NCBI RefSeq assembly: GCF_030345795.1
Contig: NZ_JAUALB010000001.1
Span: forward strand, 548,501 to 612,500
Source of the DNA: Micromonospora sp. WMMA1363
GTDB taxonomy: Bacteria > Actinomycetota > Actinomycetes > Mycobacteriales > Micromonosporaceae
DNA length: 64,000 bases
Direction: 5' to 3'
Positions 44,866 to 53,171 of the stretch are shown here, one piece after another. How positions within the stretch are numbered: position 1 is the first letter of the stretch; each line of letters begins with the position of its first letter. The notes below the pieces were generated by a model. It searched no databases. It was not told the DNA's origin and was given only the letters and a program-made list of their open reading frames with translations. The position numbers were made by a program, and so were the translations under genes.

Positions 44866-46089
44866 GTGCGACTGCTCGTCGGCCTGCACCATCTGGAGCT
44901 CGGGGGCAGTCAGCTCAACGCCCTGGATCTCGCGGTCAGCGTCCGGAACCAGGGCCACGAGGTGGCAATATTCGGCAACTACCGGGACGAGCCCGGCCCG
45001 ATGGTGGCCCTCGCCCGGAAGGCGGGACTGCCGGTGATCGCGGTACGGCACCGGGCCGAGCGCCTGGGGCGTACCGTGCCGGTCCGGCCGGGGTTGTCCC
45101 GCGCGTTGACTCGGGCCGTCCGCGAATTCCGGGCCGACCTCGTGCACGCGTACGAGTACTCGGTGGCCCTCGACGCCTTCTACGGCCCGCACCTGCGCCT
45201 GGGTACGCCGGTGGTCACGACCGTGTACGGCATGCGGGTGCCTCGCTGGATGCCCCGTTACGGCGGCCTCGTCGTCGGCACCGCACAACTGGAGGCGGAG
45301 GTGGCCGCGTTCCGGCCACGGCCGACGTTGATCGAGCCTCCGGTCAACACGGACGTCGACGACCCGGCGGTGGTTGACGGCCTCCCGTTCCGTGCCCGCC
45401 ATGGCATCGGTCCGGACGAGATCGTGATCGGCGTGGTCTCCCGACTCGAGCCGGACATGAAGGCGGAGGGGGTGCTGCGGGCGATCCGCGCGCTGCGGCT
45501 GCTCGACGACGAACGGCTGCGGTTGGTGGTGACCGGTGGGGGCCCCTCCTATCCGGAGGTGGCGGCCGAGGCGGAGCGTGTGAACGCGGCGCTGCGCCGT
45601 CCGGCGGTGGTGCTGACCGGTCCGATGGACGATCCACGTGGGGCGTACGCGGCCGCGGACATCGCGCTGGGCATGGGCGGGTCCGCGTTGCGGGCGATGG
45701 CCTTCGCGCGTCCCCTCGTGGTGCTCGGGATCCGGGGTTTCTCCCGGACCTGCGCCCCAGAGACGATCGACTACTTCCTCCGCTGGGGCTTCTACGGCAT
45801 CGCCGACGGCGACCTGGATCCGGCCCCGCTGGCGGCACAGATCGGTGAGCTGGTCGGCGACCGGCGTCTCCGCGTCGAGCGCGGTGACTGGGGACGGCGA
45901 CTGGTCCTGAGCCGGTTCAGCCTGAAGGCGGCCACCCAGACCCTGGACGAGGTCTACGCCGAGGCGCTGCGGCATCGGCCCGGGTCGGGGGCCCGGCTGC
46001 GGGAGGGCTTGCGGGTGGCCGGGCACAAGGGTGTGGCCGACCTGCTGCCCACCGCGGCCCGCCAGCGGATCCGACGGATGCTCGGGTGA
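44866..46089 (+). CDS. Glycosyltransferase family 4
   Basis: The protein is 407 residues. LLVGLHHLELGGSQLNALDL is the N-terminal Rossmann opening with the GGSQ loop typical of GT4. VIGVVSRLEPDMKAEGVLRA begins the donor domain. GGSALRAMAFARPLVVLG replaces the usual E-x7-E stretch, with the first Glu not obvious. GTG 44866 has GGGGGAG very close (two bases). The stop overlaps the flippase start. Confidence 0.85.
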   Translation: MRLLVGLHHLELGGSQLNALDLAVSVRNQGHEVAIFGNYRDEPGPMVALARKAGLPVIAVRHRAERLGRTVPVRPGLSRALTRAVREFRADLVHAYEYSVALDAFYGPHLRLGTPVVTTVYGMRVPRWMPRYGGLVVGTAQLEAEVAAFRPRPTLIEPPVNTDVDDPAVVDGLPFRARHGIGPDEIVIGVVSRLEPDMKAEGVLRAIRALRLLDDERLRLVVTGGGPSYPEVAAEAERVNAALRRPAVVLTGPMDDPRGAYAAADIALGMGGSALRAMAFARPLVVLGIRGFSRTCAPETIDYFLRWGFYGIADGDLDPAPLAAQIGELVGDRRLRVERGDWGRRLVLSRFSLKAATQTLDEVYAEALRHRPGSGARLREGLRVAGHKGVADLLPTAARQRIRRMLG

Positions 46090-47543
46090 GCGTCGAGGAG
46101 CGTCCCGCCCCGGTGGCCGAGCGGCCGGCCTTCTTCGCGAAGGCGGCCCGGGCCCTGGGTTGGAGCATGGCGAGCACCATCATCAACCGGCTCAGCACAC
46201 TCGCCATCGGCATCGCGCTGGCCCGGATCCTCGGCCCGGACGCTTTCGGCACGTTCGCAGTGGCCCTGGTGGTTCTGCTGGCGGTGCTGAGCTTCAACGA
46301 GTTGGGGGTGAGCCTGGCGATCGTGCGGTGGCCCGGTGACCCTCGGGAGATCGCGCCGACGGTGGCTACGCTGTCGGTGCTCACCAGCACGCTCGTCTAT
46401 GGCGGGCTCTTCCTCGGGGCGCCGCTGCTCGCCCGGGTGCTCGGCGATCCCGGTTCGACCGCGGTCATCCGGATCCTGGGGCTGAGCGTCATCGTCAGCG
46501 GCCTCGTGGCGACGCCCGTGGCGCTGCTGCAACGCGCGTTCCGCCAGGACCGGAAGGCGGTGGCCGACCTGGTGACGAACTGGACCAGTGCGCTCGCGTC
46601 GATCGGCCTGGCGCTGGCCGGCAACGGGGCGATGAGCCTGGCGCTGGGGCAGCTCGCCGGCTCGCTCGCCGGGGCGGTTCTTTTCGGCATCTTCGCGCCG
46701 CAGGGGCTGCGGTTCGGATTCGATCCGGCGAAGGCTCGCGCGCTGCTCCGCTTCGGGCTGCCGCTCGCCGGGTCCAGCATCGTCTTGTTCGCCACCACCA
46801 ACCTTGATCGGGTCGTGGTCGGTGCCACGCTCGGTCCGACCGCACTCGGGTACTACGTGCTCGCGCTCCAGCTCGCCACCTGGCCGGTAACCGTCTTCTC
46901 GCAGCCGGTCCGGGCGGTGGTGCCGGCCGCGCTGGCCCGGCTGCACGACGATCCGCCGGCGATGCGCCGGTCGTTCCTCGCCGCGGTCGCCCTGCTCGGA
47001 TCCGTCACGCTGCCGGCGTGCCTGCTGCTCGCGGCGGCGTCGGACGCCCTGATCCGCTTCCTCTACGGCGACGTCTGGCAACCGGCGGCGGGGGTGCTCC
47101 TGTGGCTGGGGCCGCTGGCGGCGCTGCGCATCCTGTTCGAACTCTGCTACGACTACTTCGTGGTGATCGCCGACACCCGCGTGGTGCTGAACGTCCAGGT
47201 GGTCTGGTTCGTGGTGCTGCTGCCCTCCCTGTATGCGGCGGGCACGCTGGCTGGGCTCCAGGCCGCCGCGGCGGTCCAGTTCGCGGTCGCCCTGCTGGTG
47301 ATCTTCCCGTTGTACCTCACCGCGCTGCGCCGGGCGGGGATTCGGACCCTGTCGGTCGCCGCGCGGCTGGGTCCGCCGCTGCTCGGTGCCGTCGCGGTCG
47401 TGCTCGTTGCCCTGCTGATGGCCCGGGCCGGCGCGATCGACCTGGTGGTGCTTGCGGTGGCCGGGGTCACCACGCTTGCCGCGATCGGTCTGCTCGGCTA
47501 TCGGCTGCGGGGCGTGATCCGCGAACTCAAGACGGTCGGCTAG
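46086..47543 (+). CDS. Wzx-type oligosaccharide flippase
   Basis: The protein is 485 residues with about 12-14 membrane segments, MATE/MVF-like polysaccharide exporter family. SMASTIINRLSTLAIGIALA opens the first helix with FGTFAVALVVLLAVLSFNEL; LGYYVLALQLATWPVTVF is characteristic. It should flip the undecaprenyl-linked repeat for the Wzy enzyme. GTG 46086 overlaps the upstream GT stop. A strong bidirectional terminator overlaps its stop codon. Confidence 0.92.
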   Translation: MSVEERPAPVAERPAFFAKAARALGWSMASTIINRLSTLAIGIALARILGPDAFGTFAVALVVLLAVLSFNELGVSLAIVRWPGDPREIAPTVATLSVLTSTLVYGGLFLGAPLLARVLGDPGSTAVIRILGLSVIVSGLVATPVALLQRAFRQDRKAVADLVTNWTSALASIGLALAGNGAMSLALGQLAGSLAGAVLFGIFAPQGLRFGFDPAKARALLRFGLPLAGSSIVLFATTNLDRVVVGATLGPTALGYYVLALQLATWPVTVFSQPVRAVVPAALARLHDDPPAMRRSFLAAVALLGSVTLPACLLLAAASDALIRFLYGDVWQPAAGVLLWLGPLAALRILFELCYDYFVVIADTRVVLNVQVVWFVVLLPSLYAAGTLAGLQAAAAVQFAVALLVIFPLYLTALRRAGIRTLSVAARLGPPLLGAVAVVLVALLMARAGAIDLVVLAVAGVTTLAAIGLLGYRLRGVIRELKTVG

Positions 47544-47571
47544 GCGGCGGGCGCTCGTCGCCCGCCGCCTA
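47541..47571. terminator. Bidirectional terminator after the flippase
   Basis: TAGGCGGCGGGCG 47541-47553 pairs perfectly with CGCCCGCCGCCTA 47559-47571 around loop CTCGT. The stem includes the flippase stop and serves the convergent beta-helix gene too. Confidence 0.85.
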
Positions 47572-47585
47572 ACCGTTGTCTCGGG

Positions 47586-48758
47586 TCAGCGGCAGCGGTT
47601 GAGCGCAGTCACCTCGCCGAGGACGCGGCCCGTGGCCCAGTCGTACGTGACCGTGGCGTTCCCGCTCCAGGTGCCGATCTTCCGGCAGTCCACGTCGATC
47701 GGGCCGTAGCCGTACGAATCATGGACGATCTTGTTGCCGGTGATGGCGGGGAACCAGCCGCCGGTGGCCCGCAGCGAGTAGCTCCCGCCGGCCAGCAGGT
47801 TGTCGCGGATCGTCCCGCCGTCGTTGCGCTGGTCCGGGATGAAGACCGGTGCGGTGGGGCAGTCGTCGAGGCGCTGGTCGATGGTGTTGTGGCGGAGGAC
47901 CACGCTCGGGCCGTGGTAGCTCTGCACGCCGTCGCCGTGCGGGTCCACGGTGCGGCACATTCCCGGTGGAACGGCGAGTCGGGCGTAGGAGTCCTCGATG
48001 GTCACGGGTGCCGCGCCCGGGTAGTCCTTGCCGGCGACCCGCCAGCCCTCCATCCGGTTGATCACCTTGCAGCGGCGGCAGGTGTAGTTCGCCACCCCGA
48101 ACGCGTACAGCTGGTCGGTGGAGAATTCCTCGCCGGGCGGGTTGACCACCTCGGAGTCCTCGATGAGGAGCGGGCCGTGGACCCGGTTGCCGAGGAAGTT
48201 GTCCACCGTGCCGTACAGCCGGGTGCGGCGGATGACGACGTTCTCAGCTTTGACCAGGATGCTGCCGGTGACCAGGTGATCCTCCAGCACCGTGCCGGCC
48301 CGGGTGATGACCAGGTCTCCCTGGTGCCGCACCCTCGGCGTCCAGCCCGCCGGCACCCCCGTGCAGGCGGCGGTGGGGTAGCGCGGCAACGCGCAGCCGC
48401 CGCCCGTGCTCGGGGACGGCGTGGGGCTGGGCGTCGGGGTCGTCGGCGACGAGGTGGGGGCCGGGGTCGTCGGTGACGAGGTGGGCGTCGGTGACGAGGT
48501 GGGCGTCGGGGCCGGCGTGGAGGGGTGGGTCTTCGTCGGTTTCGGGCGGGGCGACCGGTGGCGCCGCCGGTCGTGCCAGCTTCCGTGGCCCTGTGGGGCC
48601 GGCGTCCGAGCCGTCGCGCCGGAGCGCGTCTCCGCCGGCCGTTGATGGCTCGCCGCGGACGAGCCCACGGCCAGCACACCGGACGCCGCGAGCATCGCCG
48701 CCAGGGCGCCGACGACGGCGAGCCGTCGGCTCTGACGTGACCCGCTTCTGGGCATCAT
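47586..48758 (-). CDS. Secreted right-handed beta-helix protein (A)
   Basis: The protein is 390 residues. A signal peptide (about 1-35, LAVVGALAAMLAASGVLAVG) is followed by a Pro/Thr/Ser linker (about 70-120) and a domain of short repeats such as GTVLEDHLVTGSILVKAENV, VIRRTRLYGTVDNF and LLIEDSEVVNPPG. These read as stacked beta-helix rungs of the pectate-lyase-like kind. It shares this pattern with the protein at 53172-54236, also in this locus. Glycan binding or cleavage outside the cell is possible; no catalytic residues are assigned. GAGGAG supports ATG 48758. Confidence 0.75.
   Translation of the reverse strand: MMPRSGSRQSRRLAVVGALAAMLAASGVLAVGSSAASHQRPAETRSGATARTPAPQGHGSWHDRRRHRSPRPKPTKTHPSTPAPTPTSSPTPTSSPTTPAPTSSPTTPTPSPTPSPSTGGGCALPRYPTAACTGVPAGWTPRVRHQGDLVITRAGTVLEDHLVTGSILVKAENVVIRRTRLYGTVDNFLGNRVHGPLLIEDSEVVNPPGEEFSTDQLYAFGVANYTCRRCKVINRMEGWRVAGKDYPGAAPVTIEDSYARLAVPPGMCRTVDPHGDGVQSYHGPSVVLRHNTIDQRLDDCPTAPVFIPDQRNDGGTIRDNLLAGGSYSLRATGGWFPAITGNKIVHDSYGYGPIDVDCRKIGTWSGNATVTYDWATGRVLGEVTALNRCR
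48440..48515. repeat. In-frame 18-24 bp repeats coding the Pro/Thr linker
   Basis: Variants of GTCGGTGACGAGGTGGG recur three times, encoding the SSPTTPAPT-like linker on the minus strand. It is a likely length-variable minisatellite. Confidence 0.6.
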
Positions 48759-49199
48759 GGTCCACTCCTCACAGTCCTGGGTCGCGCGGCGCGCGCCGCG
48801 GCTCCGATCGGTTGCGTCGTCGTGGCGACGCCGGCTGGGGTGGCGGGGAAGAACGGGAAGGCCGGCACGGAATCCGGTTGGGGTGGGAGTACCCGCGACC
48901 GTCGGGTGGTGGCCGGCCGGCCGGGCAGGTTACGGGCGACGACTGACGGATTTCCGGCAGGGCTGCGGCCCCACGCTGGCGACACGAGGTATCGTCGCCG
49001 GGGCCCCCTGCCGGACCGGCCGCCCGGCTGGATCGGGCCACGCCCGGTCGGGGCCGCATACGTCGGACGTTCGAGGGAGCCTGCGGTGGTAGACCGGAGC
49101 TGGTTCGGCGGTCCGCCGTGGGCTGTCCGCTCCGCTGACGACCCGCATCGCGTCGGGCACCGGCGGTGCCGTCGCCCTGCCCCGGGTCGGACGACCTGA
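48759..49199. other. Gene-free stretch between beta-helix gene A and the acyltransferase gene
   Basis: These 441 bases separate divergent genes. No gene-like frame with family likeness is seen. TATCGT 48990-48995 is a possible -10 for the rightward operon but has no good -35. Confidence 0.4.
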
Positions 49200-50060
49200 A
49201 TGGGGATCCGGATCGAGCCCATCACCGGGTCGCAGGTGAGAGCGGCGGGACAATTCCTTCATACCCACCTTAACGGTCAAGTCCCCGTGGAGGCATGGGT
49301 ACGCGCGGTCGACGTGCCCTGGAAGGTGGACGCGCCGAACCACGGCATGATGCTGGTCTCCGACGGCGGCGAGGTGGTCGGTGTGTTGCTCGCCTTCTAT
49401 TCCGAGCGTATGGTGACCGGCCAGGCGGAGCGGTTCTGCAACCTCGGTGCCTGGTGCGTGCTGCCCGAGTTCCGGTTCCACAGCCTCAAGCTACTCAGGG
49501 CGCTGCTGGCCCAGCCCGGCTACCACTTCACTGACCTCTCACCGAGTGGCAACGTGGTGCCGATCAACACCCGGCTGGGTTTCTGCTTCCTGGAGACCAG
49601 CACCGTGCTGGTGCCGAACCTGCCCTGGCCTTCGCTGCCGGGCCGGCGCGTCGTCAGCGCGGATCCGGAGGTGATCCGGCGGACGCTCACCGGGCCCGAC
49701 CTGGAGCGTTACCTCGACCACGCGGACGCCCCGGCCGCCAGGCACGTCGTCCTGGTCGACGGCGACCAGTGGTGCCACGTCGTCTTTCGTCGCGACCGCC
49801 GCAAGCGGCTGCCACTGTTCGGGTCGATCCTGTACGTCAGCAACCCACAGCTGTTCCACCGGATGCACCGGATGCTGCTTCGCCACCTACTGCTACGCCA
49901 CGGCGTGGTCGCCACCCTCGCGGAGCTGCGGGTGGTCGGCCGGCGCCCGTCGCTGTCGGTCCTGCTCCCGGACACCCGGCGCAAGATGTTCCGCAGCGAC
50001 AGCCTCGACCCCGACGACATCGACTACCTCTACAGCGAACTGGTCTGCCTCAACTGGTGA
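49200..50060 (+). CDS. GNAT-like acyltransferase of the carrier-protein module
   Basis: The protein is 286 residues. MGIRIEPITGSQVRAAGQFL and GMMLVSDGGEVVGVLLAFYS resemble a GNAT fold. CNLGAWCVLPEFRFHSLKLL would be the acyl-donor loop region and NTRLGFCFLETSTVLVPNLP the late strand. The C-terminal 120 residues have no recognised family. It is the first gene of the unit with the ligase, decarboxylase and ACP. The best guess is that it transfers an acyl group from the ACP to a sugar. Start from ATG 49200; ribosome-binding site weak. Confidence 0.6.
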   Translation: MGIRIEPITGSQVRAAGQFLHTHLNGQVPVEAWVRAVDVPWKVDAPNHGMMLVSDGGEVVGVLLAFYSERMVTGQAERFCNLGAWCVLPEFRFHSLKLLRALLAQPGYHFTDLSPSGNVVPINTRLGFCFLETSTVLVPNLPWPSLPGRRVVSADPEVIRRTLTGPDLERYLDHADAPAARHVVLVDGDQWCHVVFRRDRRKRLPLFGSILYVSNPQLFHRMHRMLLRHLLLRHGVVATLAELRVVGRRPSLSVLLPDTRRKMFRSDSLDPDDIDYLYSELVCLNW

Positions 50061-50093
50061 CCAGATGCCCGGACGAGAGAGACTAACCCCACA

Positions 50094-51653
50094 ATGCGCA
50101 CTCACCTTCACGAGCTCGTCGCGGACGCGGCCGCTCGGCGGGGCGGCGCCCCCGCGCTCACCTACAAGGACGACACGGTCAGCTATGCGCAGCTCTGGCA
50201 GGGCGTGGCCGCGGTGGGCGCGGGTCTGGTCCGGCTCGGTGTCGAGCGCGGCGACCGGGTGGCCGTCTGGACCGAGAAGCGGATCGAGGCGGTCGAGGCC
50301 ATGTTCGGTGCCTCCGCCGCCGGTGGCGTTTTCGTGCCGGTCAACCCGCTGCTGCGGCCCCGGCAGGTCGGCTACATCCTGGCCGACTGCGCGGTCCGGG
50401 TGCTGGTCACCACTCCGGAGCGGTACGCGCTGCTCCGTGCGGAGTTGGAGCAGGTCAAGTCGGTCGAGCACGTGGTCCTGATCGGCGGGGGGCGCGCGGG
50501 GAGCGATCGGCAGACGGTGACCGTCTGGTCGATGCTGCGTGACGGTGATCCGCTCGGGTCCACCGGCACCGGCATCGACGTGGACATGGCGGCGATCCTC
50601 TACACCTCCGGCAGCACCGGCCGACCGAAGGGAGTGGTGCTCTCGCACCGCAACCTGCTCGCCGGGGCGGCGAGCGTCAGTAGCTACCTGGCGAACTCCG
50701 CCGACGACGTGATCCTGGCCGCGCTGCCGCTCAGCTTCGACGCCGGCTTCAGCCAGCTCACCACCGCCTTCACCGTCGGCGCCCACGTGGTGCTGATGAA
50801 CTATCTGCTCCCGGGGGACGTGGTGCGGCTGTGCGCCCGGCACCGCGTCACCGGGCTCACCTGCGTGCCGCCCCTGTGGCTGCAACTGGCGGACCAGCCA
50901 TGGCCGGAGGAGGCCAGCACCCATCTGCGGTATTTCGCGAACACCGGTGGGCGGATGCCGAAGGCCACCCTGGAGCGGCTGCGTGGCACCTTCCCGAACG
51001 CGCTGCCGTACCTGATGTACGGGCTGACCGAGGCGTTCCGCTCGACCTACCTCGACCCGTCGGAGGTGGACCGCCGGCCCGACTCGATCGGCAGGGCGAT
51101 CCCCAACGCGGAGATCCTGGTGATCCGCCCCGACGGCACGCCCTGCGAGCCGGGGGAGGAGGGCGAACTGGTGCACCGCGGCGCGCTGGTCGCCCTCGGC
51201 TACTGGAACGATCCGGCGCGGACGGCGCAGCGGTTCCGTCCGGCGCCCGGACGGGACGGGCAACTGCTCCCCGAGCCGGCGGTCTGGTCCGGCGACACCG
51301 TCGTGCGGGACGAGGAGGGGTACCTCTACTTCGTCGGACGGATCGACGACATGATCAAGACGTCCGGATACCGGGTGAGCCCCACCGAGATCGAGGAGGT
51401 CGTCTACGACAGCGGCCTCGCCCGCGACGCGGTGGCGCTCGGCCGGCCCGATCCGAAGCTCGGGCAGCGGGTGGTCCTGGTCGTCAGCCCTCCCGACGGC
51501 GCCGAGGTCGACCGAACGGCCCTACTCGCGGTCCTGAAGCGGGAGCTGCCGCCGTACATGCTGCCCCGGGAGATCGTGGTGCGGCCCACGCTGCCCCGAT
51601 CGCCGAACGGTAAGTTCGACCGGAACCTGCTACGCCAGGAGTTGACCTCGTGA
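50094..51653 (+). CDS. AMP-forming acyl-CoA/ACP ligase, exosortase A-associated type
   Basis: The protein is 519 residues of the ANL superfamily. AAILYTSGSTGRPKGVVLSH is the P-loop, MYGLTEAFRSTYLDP the A5 region, YFVGRIDDMIKTSGYRVSPT the A8 hinge, and PRSPNGKFDRN holds the catalytic Lys. The order ligase-decarboxylase-ACP matches the exosortase A-linked genes (TIGR03098/TIGR03099 type) of Gram-negative bacteria, but no exosortase is seen here. It probably adenylates a carboxylic acid or amino acid and loads the ACP at 52893. GTGA overlap with the decarboxylase. Confidence 0.85.
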   Translation: MRTHLHELVADAAARRGGAPALTYKDDTVSYAQLWQGVAAVGAGLVRLGVERGDRVAVWTEKRIEAVEAMFGASAAGGVFVPVNPLLRPRQVGYILADCAVRVLVTTPERYALLRAELEQVKSVEHVVLIGGGRAGSDRQTVTVWSMLRDGDPLGSTGTGIDVDMAAILYTSGSTGRPKGVVLSHRNLLAGAASVSSYLANSADDVILAALPLSFDAGFSQLTTAFTVGAHVVLMNYLLPGDVVRLCARHRVTGLTCVPPLWLQLADQPWPEEASTHLRYFANTGGRMPKATLERLRGTFPNALPYLMYGLTEAFRSTYLDPSEVDRRPDSIGRAIPNAEILVIRPDGTPCEPGEEGELVHRGALVALGYWNDPARTAQRFRPAPGRDGQLLPEPAVWSGDTVVRDEEGYLYFVGRIDDMIKTSGYRVSPTEIEEVVYDSGLARDAVALGRPDPKLGQRVVLVVSPPDGAEVDRTALLAVLKRELPPYMLPREIVVRPTLPRSPNGKFDRNLLRQELTS

Positions 51654-52873
51654 CCAACCACCCCGCCGCGGCCTTCCACCGCGACGCCGGCCGGCTCGCC
51701 GTGGGCGGCGTACCGGTCGACCGCCTCGCCGAGCGCGTCGGCGGCACGCCGTTCTTCGCGTACGACCGCCGGCTGCTCACCCGGCGGGTGGAGCTCCTGC
51801 GCGCCACGCTGCCGCGGGAGATCCAGCTCAGCTACGCGGTGAAGGCGAACCCGATGCCGGCCGTGGTGCAGCACCTCGCCGGCTTGGTGGACTCCCTCGA
51901 CGTCGCCTCCGCCCTGGAGATGCGTACCGCCCTCGACACGCCGACGCCGCCGCAGCGAGTCAGCTTCGCCGGCCCGGGCAAGACCGACGCGGAGCTGCGC
52001 CAAGCCATCGCGGCGGGCGTGACCATCGAGATGGAGTCCGAGAACGAGGCAGACCGCGTCGCCGCCCTGGGCCGCCGGCTCGGGCTCCGGCCGCGTGTCG
52101 CGGTGCGGGTCAACCCGGACTTCGCCGTCAAGGGCTCGGGCATGCGCCTCGGCGGTGGCCCGCAGCAGTTCGGGGTGGACTCCGAGCGGGTTCCCGCCCT
52201 GTTGAAGGAACTCGCGAACGCCGACGTCGAGTTCCTCGGCTTCCACGTCTTCGCCGGCTCGCAGAACCTGCGTGCCGACAGCCTCTGCGAGGCGCAGCGA
52301 CGCACCGTCGATTTGGTGCTCCGGCTGGCCGAGGAGTCCGGGCTGCCGGTGCGCTACCTCAACCTGGGCGGCGGCTTCGGCATCCCGTACACCGACCGCG
52401 ACGAGCCGCTGGACCTCGCAGCGGTCGGGGCGAACCTCACCGACCTGGTACGGGGTCCGATCCGGCAGGGGCTGCCCGAGGCGCGGATCGTGATCGAACT
52501 CGGTCGTTACATCGTCGGCGAGTGCGGCGTGTACGTCACCCGTGTGGTCGACCGGAAGGTCTCCCGCGGCCGAACGTACCTGGTGGTGGATGGCGGACTG
52601 CACCACCAACTCGCCGCCTCCGGCAACTTCGGTCAGGTGATCCGCCGTAACTACCCGATCGCGGTGGCGGAACGGATCGACGCCGAGCCGGCCGAGACGG
52701 TGACCGTCGTCGGGTGCCTCTGCACCCCGCTGGACCTGCTCGGGGACGCGGTGACACTGCCCCGGGCGGACGTCGGGGATCTCGTCGTCCTGTTCCAGGC
52801 CGGTGCCTACGGCCGCACCGCCAGCCCGACCGCCTTCCTCAGCCACCCGGCCCCGGCCGAGGTGCTGGTCTGA
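51650..52873 (+). CDS. Type III-fold PLP decarboxylase (Orn/DAP decarboxylase family)
   Basis: The protein is 407 residues. LSYAVKANPMPAVVQHLAG holds the PLP Lys, FLGFHVFAGSQNLRADS follows, NLGGGFGIPYTDRDE is the phosphate loop, IVIELGRYIVGECGVYVT the barrel end, and VVGCLCTPLDLLGD with VLFQAGAYGRTASP the C-terminal domain. This pattern matches exosortase A-associated decarboxylases and BtrK-like enzymes. It may decarboxylate an amino acid held on the carrier protein rather than free lysine precursor; that is inference. GTG 51650 overlaps the ligase stop. Confidence 0.85.
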   Translation: MTNHPAAAFHRDAGRLAVGGVPVDRLAERVGGTPFFAYDRRLLTRRVELLRATLPREIQLSYAVKANPMPAVVQHLAGLVDSLDVASALEMRTALDTPTPPQRVSFAGPGKTDAELRQAIAAGVTIEMESENEADRVAALGRRLGLRPRVAVRVNPDFAVKGSGMRLGGGPQQFGVDSERVPALLKELANADVEFLGFHVFAGSQNLRADSLCEAQRRTVDLVLRLAEESGLPVRYLNLGGGFGIPYTDRDEPLDLAAVGANLTDLVRGPIRQGLPEARIVIELGRYIVGECGVYVTRVVDRKVSRGRTYLVVDGGLHHQLAASGNFGQVIRRNYPIAVAERIDAEPAETVTVVGCLCTPLDLLGDAVTLPRADVGDLVVLFQAGAYGRTASPTAFLSHPAPAEVLV

Positions 52874-52892
52874 TCGCCCAGAAGGAGAAACT

Positions 52893-53156
52893 GTGGACGT
52901 CACGCACGTGGAAACCCTCGACGAGGTCCGGGAGGTCGTGGTCTCGGTGCTCGGCATCGAGGACCGGGCGGCCACGCTGGACGCCTCGACGCCGCTGCTG
53001 GAGAGCCTGCCGGAGTTGGACTCGATGGCGGTCCTCGAGTTGGTCGCGGCGCTCGAGGAGCGGTTCGGCTTCACCGTCGACGACGGCGACGTGACCGCCG
53101 AACTCTTCGAGACGCTCGGCAGCCTCTCCCGCTTCGTCGCCGACCGTCGGCCGTAA
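52893..53156 (+). CDS. Acyl carrier protein
   Basis: The protein is 87 residues, acidic, a four-helix carrier. LPELDSMAVLELVAALEERF includes the phosphopantetheine Ser in DSM (usual DSL). GTG 52893 is chosen because GAAGGAG lies five bases upstream; longer frames are not family-like. It follows the decarboxylase by 19 bases. The dedicated carrier ties the ligase and decarboxylase into one assembly unit for a glycan substituent. Confidence 0.85.
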   Translation: MDVTHVETLDEVREVVVSVLGIEDRAATLDASTPLLESLPELDSMAVLELVAALEERFGFTVDDGDVTAELFETLGSLSRFVADRRP

Positions 53157-53171
53157 CCGGCGATCCGGACG

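Noticed and set aside
48440..48515. Possible CRISPR-like array in the beta-helix gene A
   Set aside because: The repeats are contiguous, in frame and code a Pro/Thr linker; there are no unique spacers.
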